NCBI GenBank assembly: GCA_946811695.1
Contig: OX328126.1
Span: 87,276,151 to 87,340,150, forward strand
Source of the DNA: Gonocerus acuteangulatus
Taxonomy: Eukaryota; Arthropoda; Insecta; Hemiptera; Coreidae
Length of the DNA stretch: 64,000 nucleotides
Direction of reading: 5' to 3'
Of this stretch, positions 34,536-45,673 are shown piece after piece (the stretch's first letter is position 1; each line of letters opens with the position of its first letter). Made by a program: the position numbers and the translations under genes. A model generated the notes under the pieces. That model saw nothing but the letters and a program-made list of their open reading frames with translations. It was not told the origin of the DNA and did not search any database.

Positions 34536-35378
34536 ATGTTATTCAATGATATAAATAGAGCCATGTTATTCAATGATATAAATAGAGCTATGTTATTCAA
34601 TGATATAAATAGAGCCATGTTATTCACTGATATAAATAGAGCCATGTTATTCAACGACATAAATAGAGCCATGTTATTCAATGATATAAATAGAGCCATG
34701 TTATTCAATGATGTAAATAGAGCCATGTTATTCAATAATATAAATAGAGCCATGTTATTCAATGATATAAATAGAGCCATGTTATTCAATGATATAAATA
34801 GAGCCATGTTATTCAATGATATAAATAGAGCCATGTTATTCAATGATATAAATAGAGCCATGTTATTCAATGATATAAATAGAGCCATGTTATTCACTGA
34901 TATAAATAGAGCCATGTTATTCAACGACATAAATAGAGCCATGTTATTCAATGATATAAATAGAGCCATGTTATTCAATGATGTAAATAGAGCCATGTTA
35001 TTCAATAATATAAATAGAGCCATGTTATTCAATGATATAAATAGAGCCATGTTATTCAATGATATAAATAGAGCCATGTTATTCAATGATATAAATAGAG
35101 CCATGTTATTCAATGATATAAATAGAGCCATGTTATTGAACGACATAAATAGAGGCATGTTATTCAATGATATAAATAGAGCCATGTTATTGAACGACAT
35201 AAATAGAGCCATGTTATTCAATGATATAAATAGAGCCATGTTATTGAACGACATAAATAGAGCCATGTTATTCAATGATATAAATAGAGCCATGTTATTC
35301 AATGATATATATAGAGCCATGTTATTCAATGCTATAAATAGAGCCATGTTATTCAACGACAAAAATAGAGCCGTGTAA
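34536..35378. repeat. 27-bp minisatellite, about 31 units, open on both strands
   Basis: Unit atgttattcaatgatataaa plus tagagcc. As 27 is nine codons and no unit has a stop, the plus strand reads MLFNDINRA and the minus strand NNMALFISL throughout. Units 4-8 (T, wild type, wild type, V, N variants) recur as units 14-18, a 10-unit (270-bp) higher-order repeat. No start context, signal peptide or splice site suggests a gene. Confidence 0.95.
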
Positions 35379-35923
35379 TCTGAAACAAGATTTAATACGG
35401 CAAGCCTGTATCTGACATTTGCAGGGAATCTTAAGGAGGATTGTTATTGTTATTAATTTGGCGTCGAGTTACCTCATCAACACAAAACATGATATCAATA
35501 TGATATCCGATACCTGTATCTGCCTGATGTTGCTAGTATCGGGTAGAAGGGAGTATCGATCCGCCTACAGGTGGAGCAAACAAGTTTTATGGTGATTGTC
35601 AAAACTAGTTTCAGCTGCCATTGCGGTACCATCTACTCACACTCCCGGAGATTATGGCTACATCTCGTTCAGGACTTGCTTCTTTTTAGGGGTGAAAAAA
35701 CGTGCGAGAAAGGTGAATTTTCAAGACCCTACTCACATAAAGGACTACAACTCAAATAAAAGAATCTATAAATACTAAAACATCAAATACGCAAAAAAAA
35801 TAACTTCATGAAATGAGTGCATTAACAATAATGAGCCACTAAAATAATAATAATGACATTTATAGAAGTAGCGAATAAAGCGGAAGGTCATTAAAACTAC
35901 GCCACACACTTTCACACTTTTTA
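35379..35923. other. No recognisable feature
   Basis: Intronic-looking sequence without identifiable elements. Confidence 0.4.
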
Positions 35924-36055
35924 GCGCGGTTACTCCCTATCTCCATAGGGAGAACCCGCTTATGAGGTTGACCTCAAGACGCAATCCGGAAGTGCCGACT
36001 AGAAACTTTCTCGTTTCAGACCCCATAGATCACGAAAATATAGGTGGTTCAAATT

Positions 36056-36110
<55 letters not shown>

Positions 36111-37278
36111 TTGTCTGTTCGCGCTCTAGCAAGCTTAAAAATCCGCAAGCAGAATCCGCTCACTGGAAGATAGTTTTTGGGGCGAAATTCGCGCAAAAAT
36201 ATCGTAACGCTTACGTTTTTGAGTTCATATGCTTGCAGGTACTTGTTTTATATGTTTCTTTACATAGGAAAACGAATGAAACCATTTTCAAGGCGATATC
36301 TTTAACCGTTCCAGAGAAAAGTGGAATCAATGTTTTTGTAAGTCATTATTTTTTTGTGGGTACTTAGAATCGCGGAATTCAATTGAAATATTTTCTATAT
36401 CTTGTAAATTAATCCCAACTAAGATGTTTAAATTTTGATTATATTTGGAGCTGAGGAATTATGCGAAAAAAATTATTTTCTTAAGAGACATGAAAAGTTT
36501 TGGGATCTTCAAACATTTTTCGTAAATATCTCGATAACAGTTGGGAAATCGTAGTAAGTGGAAGGTGACCATACGAATGCTCTAAAAAAAAGATTCTGAA
36601 GCAATATTCGATGGGACATCGTCAATCAGAGATATAAGCGCTTAAAACTTAAAAAGTGTTTTTTTTTTGTTGTTTTAAAAGGGTTTTTCTCTTTGTTTAT
36701 CTCACTTTTTAATTAGTTATTTTTTTGTTTTAAATTGCATTTATCAGTAAAATTAGTATTGTAGTAAAATAAGCTAAGTGACAGTGAAAGGTATAGGTAA
36801 TAAGTTTGGTAATATAGGCTGTGGTAATCAAGATGGCTGTGGCTAAAAATTATGACGTATGCATACTTTGTTTTGAATTCTCCTGTCTTTATAACCTTCC
36901 TCATTGCCTCTAACTGAAGTTACCGTTATTTCTTATTTTGTAGAAAGATTTAACCCACGACAGAATGGAATTTTATTCGCCATGAAGCACATATTTACAG
37001 TTGATTATAACAGTAAAACGAATTTGCTAGTAAAACAAGATACTTAAAATTATAACGAATTTTTGGTTGTTTAGAATGGAGCCTTCTCAGCGGTAGTCGA
37101 AATGTCAGTACGTTTTCAGCATATAATTGTATTGACTTATACAGATTAAGAATTATCCGCTTTTGTGTAAGTTGGCTACTGTCAGTTTCCTGTGATTTGT
37201 GATGCTAATCTATTCCATTTCTTCGAGTTGTACGTAACCGCGCTAAGATGACGCAGTTCCTGCGAGTCGGACTTTTAT
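35924..37278. mobile_element. (TA)n-family element, most complete copy (about 1.35 kb)
   Basis: The left end ttttagcgcggttac has the hairpin ctccctat-ctcc-atagggag. Then come cttatgaggttgacctcaag, ggtggttcaaatttg, (TA)n at 36058-36108, gcttgtctgttcgcgctcta, and an inner region shared with 10029-10600. The right end gtaaccgcgcta is the mirror of the left, followed by a second small hairpin cgcag-ttc-ctgcg. No protein is encoded. It may be a non-autonomous rolling-circle (Helentron/DINE-like) element; that class is inference. Confidence 0.65.
36058..36108. repeat. (TA)n microsatellite inside an element
   Basis: About 25 TA steps directly followed by gcttgtctgtt. Confidence 0.95.
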
Positions 37279-37488
37279 TAGACTTCCCTTTCCTGCAAAA
37301 TTCCTGTAGACTGCCGAATGTCACAAAAGTTGTAGAAGTCAATTAGCTTTCCAACGGTATACTCAGAAATGAGATTATCTATTAATTGTATAATGTAATT
37401 GGAATTCTAGAGAGAAAAAACATTAAAGAAATAAAAGTCATATTATAATTATTTTTGTGATATTATCAGAAATAAGTGAAAATTATTC

Positions 37489-37680
37489 TTAACCTTTGGT
37501 TACTAACCTCGGGTCAATTGACGATTGATAGGCTTCATTAAAGTCTATATATTATATTTATATGATAAATTTGATTATCCTAAGACTTTTGGAATGTGTT
37601 TTTTTATAGTATTCATATAATTATTCCTTATTTTTTTAGTTACGGGTCAATATGACCCGAGGTTAGTGTCAGTGGTATAA
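37489..37680. mobile_element. piggyBac-like end fragment
   Basis: ttaacctttggttactaacc followed by tcgggtca, and later gggtcaatatgacccgaggt, resemble the ends of the piggyBac relic at 38050-39384. The right TTAA is missing. Confidence 0.4.
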
Positions 37681-38049
37681 AGTAAGTCTTGGATTAAATC
37701 CGAATTTAAAAAAATACATTGAAAAATATAAACGTTCTTACAACTGGCCCTCTTTCAGATCACTTTGACGGCACCTGGTCACACCGCTACACAGTGGATT
37801 TTTTGGACATGGCTTTCTAAGTGTTAGGATACTAACATAAGCAGTAATTAAACTTCATTCAGTTAAATTTTAAGCCTTGAAATAAGGGAAAATTATGGAT
37901 TTTTAAAAATAACTGATGATTTATTTTTTTTTTTTTTTTTTTTTTTTACATAAAATATCAACTACCGTTATCTTCGTGATCTATTGGTTTTGAAACGTGA
38001 ACATTTTTTGTCGACACTTCCTGATTGCGTCATGAGGTCATCTTCTTAA

Positions 38050-39384
38050 CCCTCAATTAGTGGCTTCGGGTCATATTGACCCGAAGGTATTTATTAATTC
38101 GATTTTTGCTTTTTAACTCATTGTAATTGCCTTCCCTATCCATTGTAATCTCCTAGAACTGCTTTCGTCAAGTTTCAGTATTAGTGACATCTTCGTCAAA
38201 GGAGTATTTTTGTGTCTATTTGACCCGACGCCAGTGTTTGTGTACTAACACGTGAGGCCATTATGACCCGACGCCAGTGTTTGTGTACTAACACGTGAGG
38301 CCATTATGACCCGACGCCAGTGTTTACGTCCTAAAATTTGTAAGTCGTAATTTACTATTTTGAAAGTATTTTCACTGTTCTTAATGGCTAAATTTAAATT
38401 ATTCAGTACTTTTGAGGAAATATTGGCGTTATTCAAGAGGCCGGAACGGTAAGAAGAGGAAAGCGTTTCAGATGAAGGGGGATACGTAGTTCATCAAAGT
38501 GAAGACGACAGTAATTCTACTTTATCGGTGGAGATTGAGGATCAATGTGAAACCACCTTTTTTATCAAAGGACTACAATAAAGTTTGCCTAAGATTTCGA
38601 TGAATCCTGGGGTGGAAAGAATAAACCAGCTATGATGACTTTTTACAATTATACTAAAGGAGGAATAGCCACAAATAACCAAATGTGTGCGAAATATAGT
38701 GTTGGGCTATGAACCAAGAAATTGTGTTTCGCTATATTTTTTCATTTGATCAATCTCAGCGCTGTAAATGCATATGTTGTTTAAAAAAAAATCACTGGAT
38801 TCTGGAAAGCAGATGGTAGGAAGAGCTTATTGAAAGGCTTAGGTAGTCAAGAATTACGGCATCTGTTCGACGCAAATTCCTTTTTTTACCTAGGCCTCTC
38901 AAACAAAAGATTAATATATGTACGGAAGAACAAGGTTTGATGGTTATTCAGCCAGGAAATAAAGATGAAGCAGGAGAATTAAGCAGACAGAAAAGAAAAA
39001 TGTGTAGTTTCTGTCCTTCCACTAATGACAATAAATATTCTCCATTTTGTGCCAAATGTGTTTATAAGGACTTTGCCTTACATGTTTGCAATAAACGTAA
39101 GCCTTAAGTTTTTTGATTTTTCTTTATTGAATGTAAACTACATAAATTTTAATTTTGTAAACAAACAACGCCGTCATTTTCATACCTTCCATTTAGCACT
39201 ACTTTTTTAACGATTTTTTTTTATGTAAATTTTGATAACTATTGTATTATATTAATAAATTACCCGTATTTCAATAAATATTTGTGTTTATAATTATTTT
39301 TTCGAAATTACATTACCCAAAAAATCAATTTAGAATTCGGGTCACTGGTGACCCGAGGCCACTAGTTATGGAACTAACTAAGGG
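38050..39384 (+). mobile_element. piggyBac-type transposon relic
   Basis: Flanked by TTAA at 38046-38049 and 39385-39388, with inverted ends CCCTCAATTAG and CTAACTAAGGG and subterminal tagtggcttcgggtca / tgacccgaggccacta. The sister copy at 40246-40249 has a single TTAA, the empty site. A 51-bp internal tandem repeat (gacccgacgccagtgtttg) lies at 38222-38330. Confidence 0.93.
38384..39106 (+). pseudogene. piggyBac transposase, internally deleted and broken
   Basis: From the ATG at 38384 a short acidic N-terminal stretch can be read (MAKFKLFSTFEEILALF, ESVSDEGGYVVHQSEDDSNS). The first two catalytic Asp regions are gone. The frame resumes at PAMMTFYNYTKGGIATNNQM then CAKYSV, matching the family block YNxTKGGVDxxDQM, with the third catalytic Asp changed to Ala. 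The C-terminal Cys-rich finger MCSFCPSTNDNKYSPFCAKC...HVC is kept near 39000-39090. Stops and frameshifts interrupt the rest. It cannot encode an active transposase. Confidence 0.85.
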
Positions 39385-39677
39385 TTAAGCGGGTTTCCTT
39401 CCTATGGATGGAGGGTGGAACCGCGCTAAAATATAATACTTGGTCATTCCATACAACAGAGAGAGATAAATGTGTTTTATTTTGAATAAATATACATTTA
39501 TATAATTTTTTTTTTCGCAATACTGAAACATTATTTTCTAATTTTCTTACGTTTGTTGTCAACACGTTAAAGAATTTAAATAAATCATGTTTTTCCTCTA
39601 CTGCAATCGGATTGTCATCCTCAGGTTCTTCAAGAACATCCTCACGCCTGATTTGTATCCGTTCAAGTGCAGAAATA

Positions 39678-40547
39678 TGGGAAAATTATGGATTTTTAAA
39701 AATAACTGATGATTTAATTTTTTTTTTTTTTTTTTTACATAAAATTTATTTATTCGTTTCGAGAGCTTCGCAACAAGGGTGATCTGCTCTATTGAATAAC
39801 AAAAAATAAAAACAATAAAAAACAAGTTCAAGATAAATAATAATAAGGAATACAATAAAGTAATTGGTCATAATCTGAAAATTAAATATAATCCGATGAT
39901 AGGTGATAACATAGGGCTTTGATTAGTATAATAATTGGTCTAAAAATATGATGGCCAGCAGGAAAAAAAAATAAATAAATTTAAAAAAAATATATAAAAA
40001 TATAAAAAAAAATAAAAAAAAAATAAACAAACAAAATAATAATAATATAAATAAAAAATAATAATAATAATATTAATAATAATAAATAAAAAATAAAATA
40101 AATAAAGGAATAAGGAACATAAATTAAAATAAAAACAATAAAAAAAAAAAAACATAAAATTTCAACTACCGTTATTTTCGTGATCTATTGGTTTTGAAAC
40201 GTGAACATTTTTTGTCGGCACTTCCGGATTGCGTCATGAGGTCATCTTCTTAAGCGGGTTTCCTTCCTATGGATGGAGGGTGGAACCGCGCTAAAATATA
40301 ATACTTCGTCATTCCCAACAACAGAGAGAGAAAAATGTGTTTTATTTTGAATAAATATACATTTATATAATTTTTTTTCGCAATACTGATACATTTATTT
40401 TCTAATTATCTTACGTTTGTTGCCAAGAATAAATGGACGTTAAACATTTTACATAAATAATGTTTTTCCTCTACTGCAATTGGATTGTCATCCTCAGGGT
40501 CTTCATCCTCACGCCTGATTTGTATCCGTTTAAGTGCAGAAATATGA
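39678..40547. repeat. 450-bp tandem duplication, copy II (with LINE tail insertion)
   Basis: Sister of 37888-39677. It lacks the piggyBac but carries a 404-bp LINE 3' end. Confidence 0.85.
39748..40151 (-). mobile_element. LINE 3' UTR fragment, minus strand
   Basis: Opens ttatttattcgtttcgagag, the reverse of an ATAAATAA tail, and carries gtgatctgctct. The 11-bp target duplication acataaaattt lies at 39737-39747 and 40152-40162. The interior is AT simple sequence. Copy I retains the uninterrupted site. Confidence 0.85.
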
Positions 40548-40921
40548 GGGCCTGAAAAAATTAATTAGTTGCGCAAAACGTCTTCATTGTTTGATAACCT
40601 ATTAATTTTACGACACCTGAATTTTGTTGTTTTCGGAATAGTTTTATTGAATGATTGTTGACCTTTCCCTGACATTTCTGGGTATTGGGTACCAAACAGT
40701 TTTTAATAATGTTTTGTCCAAGAATTAGCACTTTGTGTACTGTAATAGGCACATAAGACCAACCGTAAGGCCAAATAGCTCTCATTATTTACAGGCAGCC
40801 AAATTTTGCTTTCTGTATTTTTTTCTGTAAGGTTTTAGAACGAGTCAATACAAAAATGAACGAAAAAAAAAAAGAAAAACAGTTTTTTCTCAGTGTCACG
40901 TTTTTCCGTTCGTCGTTCCAC
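40548..40921. other. No recognisable feature
   Basis: AT-rich spacer; nothing assignable. Confidence 0.4.
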
Positions 40922-40998
40922 TGTGCGCCGGTGGGGATCGAACCGACCACCTCCAGCATGAGAATCTAAGGCGCAAGCCACTACGCCACGGGGAGATC
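40922..40998 (-). mobile_element. tRNA-derived SINE head, family 2
   Basis: Minus strand GGATCTCCCCGTGGCGTAGT...GGTTCGATCCCCACC with A- and B-box motifs at tRNA spacing. The acceptor strands do not pair, so it is a SINE head. Confidence 0.65.
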
Positions 40999-41004
40999 CT
41001 TACT

Positions 41005-41257
41005 TCGTCGATACAAAAGCAAACTAACGAATATGAAAATCACCACTTTTCAGAGTGGAAAAGTATTCATTCATAACTTTTTTTTGGACGGTCAAATATT
41101 CGGCAGATTTGACCTTTTGATAGTGGAATACTTTCCCTTTAATAGAGTGAAATCAGATTCAAGAATTTGTCGTACATAAGTCCAGCAGAAATTAGTAAAG
41201 ATTGACAATGAAAGATGCATTTTTTCATATTCGTTAGTTTGCTTTTGTATCGACGAC
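41005..41257. mobile_element. MITE with tcgtcgatacaaa-type ends, copy 2
   Basis: Ends cgtcgatacaaaagcaaact and agtttgcttttgtatcgacg form about 34-bp inverted repeats including the flanking aacgaatatgaaaa. The interior matches copy 1. Confidence 0.85.
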
Positions 41258-41885
41258 TTGTGATATTATTCTTATTTTTTTTTTTAAATATTTGTGTGAA
41301 GTTTTAAATATTTACATATAATATATACGCGCTAAAAATAAATTATTTCTTATAATGTTCATTAGAATACAAAAATCTCTAGGTGCATGTTAAAAAAACG
41401 TGGTTTCCTATTTCTCAGCGGGTTTCCACGAATAAAAATATTTGCAGACTAGCGGAGAGGAAAACGAATAGGATTTATGAGCCAGTTATTTATGAAATTT
41501 TCCTCCCAGATGAGAAATAGATGAATATAAAAGACTGCCATGTTTGATAAATGTTCCGTGATAATGTGTATGTGTGTTGGAGGGGCTGGTTGTAAGTCAG
41601 AGTCTTGTCAGGAACAAGTGTTGCCATGTGTCCAGCTGATTTATCGGCTTGCTTGGAATAGCTATAAACACTAGCGCCAGTATAAACTGTTTATCAGCTC
41701 ATGGCTGCAAGGTAAATCCACAGTTTTATATTCGGCACTAGGTTCTGCCTTCATGAGCCGGCTATCGCTTTGGGGTCTTTCCTGTTTCAGCTGGGACCGA
41801 CGCTTTTCCCCGTGGATTCCTGTCTGTTCGAAATGCAGGGACATTTGCATTTCATGTCCAAGACCATCAACGCAATCAAAAACAA
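41258..41885. other. No recognisable feature
   Basis: Intronic-looking sequence. Confidence 0.4.
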
Positions 41886-41976
41886 GGGCCCAGTCAGATA
41901 CTGTAGAGGTATCTGATTCTTGACCATTAGGCACACGAGGGAGATACCGTGGTCAGTACAATGCTCCGGCCGCCTG
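41886..41976 (-). mobile_element. tRNA-derived SINE family 1, body fragment
   Basis: Shares tactgtagaggtatctgatt and tgctccggccgcctgatttt with the complete SINE at 56270-56614. The head is missing. Confidence 0.8.
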
Positions 41977-42155
41977 ATTTTAGCGCGCTGCTTCCTCAAT
42001 AGGGAGGAAACCCACTTATGAGTTTGACCTCATCACGTAATCCGGAAGTGCCGCCTAGAAAATTTTAATCTCCAGAACCCAAAGATCTCCAAAATAACCA
42101 TGGTTCAAATTTAAATATATATATATATATTTATATATATATATATATATATATC
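41977..42155 (-). mobile_element. Hairpin-ended (TA)n-family module
   Basis: Order agcgcgctgcttcctcaata, ttatgagtttgacctcatca, ccggaagtgccgcctagaaa, atggttcaaattt, then (TA)n at 42117-42153. The (TA)n joins directly to an L2-like LINE end. Confidence 0.75.
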
Positions 42156-42544
42156 TTTCAACTCCTTAAATTTAAATCCTCTGTTCACTGCTTTAACGCT
42201 TGATCTCTTTTTTCTGATCTTTATATTCCTTCCCACCGTACTGCATTATTCGAAAAATCATTCTTCACCCGTGCCACCTCGCTATGGAATTCCTTACCTC
42301 TGTCTGTCCGCCATTCTACCAACCTAGAAATCTTTAAATCCCGTCTCTTCCGCCAATTTCTATCCCTTCAAGTTTTACCCAATCCCTAGTTCATATTCAA
42401 GCTGTAGTATTTATAATTTGATATATTAAATTGTTTATTATTCTTTAAAGGGAAACCTTTAAGGGGGGCCTTAGATATAAGAGCACAATAGATCTTCTAG
42501 GTCGAGTTGCGTTCCCCCTTAATAAGGGGCCCTGTTTATATCTA

Positions 42545-42575
<31 letters not shown>

Positions 42576-43170
42576 GAATCAGTCCCGTAACAGGCCATGA
42601 GGGCCCTAAGGGGCAGATACTATAGAGGTATCTGATTCATGACCATACGGCTTACTAGGGAGATTGTGTGGTCGGTACTATGCTCCGGCCGCCTGATTTT
42701 CCCCTTGGCCGCTTCGACTGCTGGAGTCATTAGCACCCAAGGTACCCATTACTAAATTAATAAAAGGCTGGGTCGGCCTAGGGACGGTCAGGGAGGCCGT
42801 ATTCAACCCATGAACGGAGACACTAGAAGAAAAAATCTTTAGTACTATGCTCGGGATTTGAACTCAGGCCTCCAGCTTATTAGTCCAGTGCTCTACCACT
42901 GAGCTAACCTCGCCCCCTTATTAGTCCAGTGCTCTACCACTGAGCTAACCTCGCCCCCTTATTAGTCCAGTGCTCTACCACTGAGCTAACCTCGCCCCCT
43001 TATTAGTCCAGTGATCTACCACTGAGCTAACCTCGCCCCCTTATTAGTCCAGTGCTCTACCACTGAGCTAACCTCGCCCCCTTATATCTATCTATCTTTT
43101 ATTATTCTGTAAATTGAAAATTATTAAGAATAAAAATTTTCATTTCATTTCACCGCCATTTTTGTTTTCC
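42156..43170 (+). mobile_element. L2/CR1-like LINE 3' end, split by a SINE
   Basis: The first 230 bp encode the ORF2 C-terminus (SHRTALFEKSFFTRATSLWN then SLPLSVRHSTNLEIFKSRLF), ending at ...LPNP. The 3' UTR is interrupted at tatctatcta by the SINE at 42548-43081 and resumes cttatatctatctatctttt. The tail is of CATTT type (tttcatttcatttcac). Related to 45674-46965. Confidence 0.85.
42548..43081 (-). mobile_element. tRNA-derived SINE family 1 with five tandem heads and poly(T) tail
   Basis: On the minus strand five 41-nt copies of the head (gggggcgaggttagctcagt...), each with the A-box, precede one full body with B-box and a tail of 28 T (A run 42548-42575 on plus). The heads start at 42877, 42918, 42959, 43000 and 43041. 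The flanking tatctatc repeat marks the target site in the L2-like LINE. Confidence 0.9.
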
Positions 43171-43635
43171 GAAGAATTGAAACTTCTTTATTTTGGATAC
43201 TTTAACATCCTTCATAAGCCGTTCTCAAAAAGATGCCATATAAGACTTGTCCCCCCATCCATATAAGATTTGTTATTTATAAATTCTTTGGTTTTGACCG
43301 CACAAGGTAGAATTACTTAAAAGGTATTGATTATCCATAGGTCAAGTTAAGCTTCATCAGGAAACACTTGTACCCGGATCATCGATTAAACTCCAAGAGG
43401 TCTCGGAAATGCTCACTTGACATTCCATATTTCTTTGTTTGAAATATATACAAATAATAAGTTTACGATCAAGGAATCCTCTGCTTTACAACAAACTCCG
43501 AATAAGAATAACGATTAAAAATCCCATCTAATAACACTGGTGCAAGCCAAAATAACGCCGCAGAACGTGTTCATCGACCGACATGTTTGTACTGACATTC
43601 TATGTTACGATCTTTTAATCTATAGAACAGATTTA
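43171..43635. other. No recognisable feature
   Basis: Intronic-looking sequence. Confidence 0.4.
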
Positions 43636-43639
43636 CCGG

Positions 43640-44440
43640 ACAAATAAACGGATAACAATATATTGGCTCCCGGGACATGAAGACATAGAACAAAATGCAA
43701 AAGTTGACAAAATTGCTAAAAATGCAACAAGACAACATTACCTGGACGTATACAATACTACATACCAAGACATGCAAGCAGAAGCCAAAAAGACCATCAG
43801 CGAAAAGTGGCAAAAATCTTGGCACGCGATTACGGACAACAAACTAAGAGAAATTAAACAAACAGTCGAAGAATGGCCTTCAAGCATAAGGCAAACTAGA
43901 AGAGAAGAAGTTGTCTTATGCCGCTTAAGAATAGGTCATTCCCGGCTGACACACTTACACCTCATGACGAGACAGGACAGTCCGACATGTGAAGTATGTA
44001 ACACTCCACTGACAATTAAACACATATTGACAGAATGTTTACTGAGACAGAACTATGACTTACCGGACAACATGACTGAGTTACTCTCTGATGGGAGCCA
44101 ATATATAGACAAGATTTACAATTACTTGAAATACAGAAACTTACTTGACCAAATATGACGACAATATAATATTAATTAATTCTTCATTATAACTATCTGA
44201 AATTGAGTAATATATACTATTAAGATTTATACAATCATATACTACTCCAACTCACTGACTACACGTAAAACTAAATTTTAACATAAACAGTACAGATACA
44301 CTTTACAAATTCTTAATTCATCACGACTGATTTTATTATTGTTTTTTTTTTTTTTTATTTCCTTTAAAGAACGTTTTAATTGTGTTATCGCCTTTCAGCG
44401 TTAAACAATAAATAAATAAATAAATAAATAAAAAAATAAT
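43640..44440 (+). pseudogene. I-like LINE 3' fragment (end of RNase H plus tail)
   Basis: The open frame from about 43648 to the stop at 44158 begins RITIYWLPGHEDIEQNAKVD, the end of RNase H. It runs through REIKQTVEEWPSS, CRLRIGHSRLTHLHLMTRQD and CEVCNTPLTIKHILTEC to KYRNLLDQI. The 3' UTR ends in an AAATAAATAAATAAAT tail near 44405-44435. No stop occurs in the retained part, but everything upstream is lost. Confidence 0.88.
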
Positions 44441-44721
44441 AATCTATAGAAAATTAAACATAACTTTTCAAATGAGTATGTTTTGTTCTATCGAATTTGA
44501 GTATGTAATAAAATTCGCCTCCAGAAGATGATTTTATGTTATTAAAAAATGTTATTTATTCTTAATATTCTTTGTTTATGTTCTTTAGTTTTTAATCGAA
44601 TACCCCGGATAATCGAAACACAATATTTCATTGACTAAGTGTGCTGAATTATAAAGAAAACCTGTGTACAATATGTCATGTAAACCTTCTTATTTGCATT
44701 GAGAAATGTGTATATAAACGT

Positions 44722-44848
44722 TTTAGCACTTTCCTCCGAAGGAAAGTAGCTATTGAGGTTGGACTCATGACGGAATTTTTGAAAAATTTCTTCAAATCTT
44801 TATTGATCCTACCTAGTAGACACCGAAAATGACCCCCGTTAAAATTTA

Positions 44849-44902
<54 letters not shown>

Positions 44903-45673
44903 TGTTAACACGATAGCGGCCAGAGTTTTTGTTTTTTCGTCACGAAACTTGGTATATAGCATTCAATTAGCAAACGATTGAACGAGTTCGTTAACCACCA
45001 AAGTCGGTCCACCGGAAGGTGGGGTTTACCCCGAACCCAAAACACTAATTCTATGTCAGCCGTAATATTTGTCATATTTCAACGAAATTTGGTATTCGTA
45101 GTGGTAATATAGAGAGAAAAGTGAGATATAAAAATGAACTAAATCGGTTCATTAGAAGGGGGGGGGGGGTTTACTCCGGACCCACAATACCAATTCGCCA
45201 CTACCAGCCGTGATTTTTGGTATATTTCGACGAAAGTCGGTATTAGTAGTGGTAACCTACAGGTAAATATTTGTTGTAAAAATAAACTAAATCGGTTCAT
45301 TAGAAGGGGGGTTTACTCCGGACCCAAATTCCTAATATACTCATACCGGTCGTAATTTCTGCTGTATTGTAACGAAACGCGGTATACGTCGTGGGTAACT
45401 CATGAGAAAGAAGTGTTGTAAAAATGAGCTGAATCGGTCAATCGGAAAGCAGGGGTTTAATTTGTAATATATTTCAATAGAAAAGCCCGCCAGACGTAGG
45501 TTCACAAAGCCGCCGGAAGGAGCGCTTTCTACCACTAGAGTAACTGTATCCTGTTCCTGCGTTAGATTAAAATACGATAATATGAGGTTTTTTGTATTTA
45601 TTACGTAGTGTAATAGGTACCATGTGAAAACATAAATCTGGAAGCAAATTAATAATTGATCAGTTACTCATTA
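44722..45673 (+). mobile_element. (TA)n element with internal 125-bp paragraphs, copy 1
   Basis: Starts ttagcactttcctccgaagg, then gacggaatttttgaaaaatt, (TA)n (44856-44899), tgtctgttaacacgatagcg, then repeated paragraphs of about 125 bp, each holding a cgaaacttggtat-like motif and a cggttcattagaagg-like motif. A near-identical inverted copy spans about 59980-60830. Its right part is split by an L2-like LINE at 45674. Confidence 0.75.

Larger units (their letters stand above)
37888..39677. repeat. 450-bp tandem duplication, copy I (with piggyBac insertion)
   Basis: Runs from gggaaaattatggattttt to gtgcagaaatat and is repeated at 39678-40547. Without the piggyBac insertion it is about 450 bp. 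It contains the hairpin-ended module of the (TA)n family (gtttccttcctatggatgga, ggaaccgcgctaaaa). Confidence 0.85.

Noticed and set aside
34460..35362. 300-codon frame encoding repeated NNMALFISL
   Set aside because: Tandem 27-bp repeat translated in reverse. The opposite strand is equally open, which argues against coding selection.
40922..40998. tRNA gene
   Set aside because: A- and B-boxes are present but the acceptor strands do not pair; similar heads at 27.9 and 57.7 kb carry SINE bodies.
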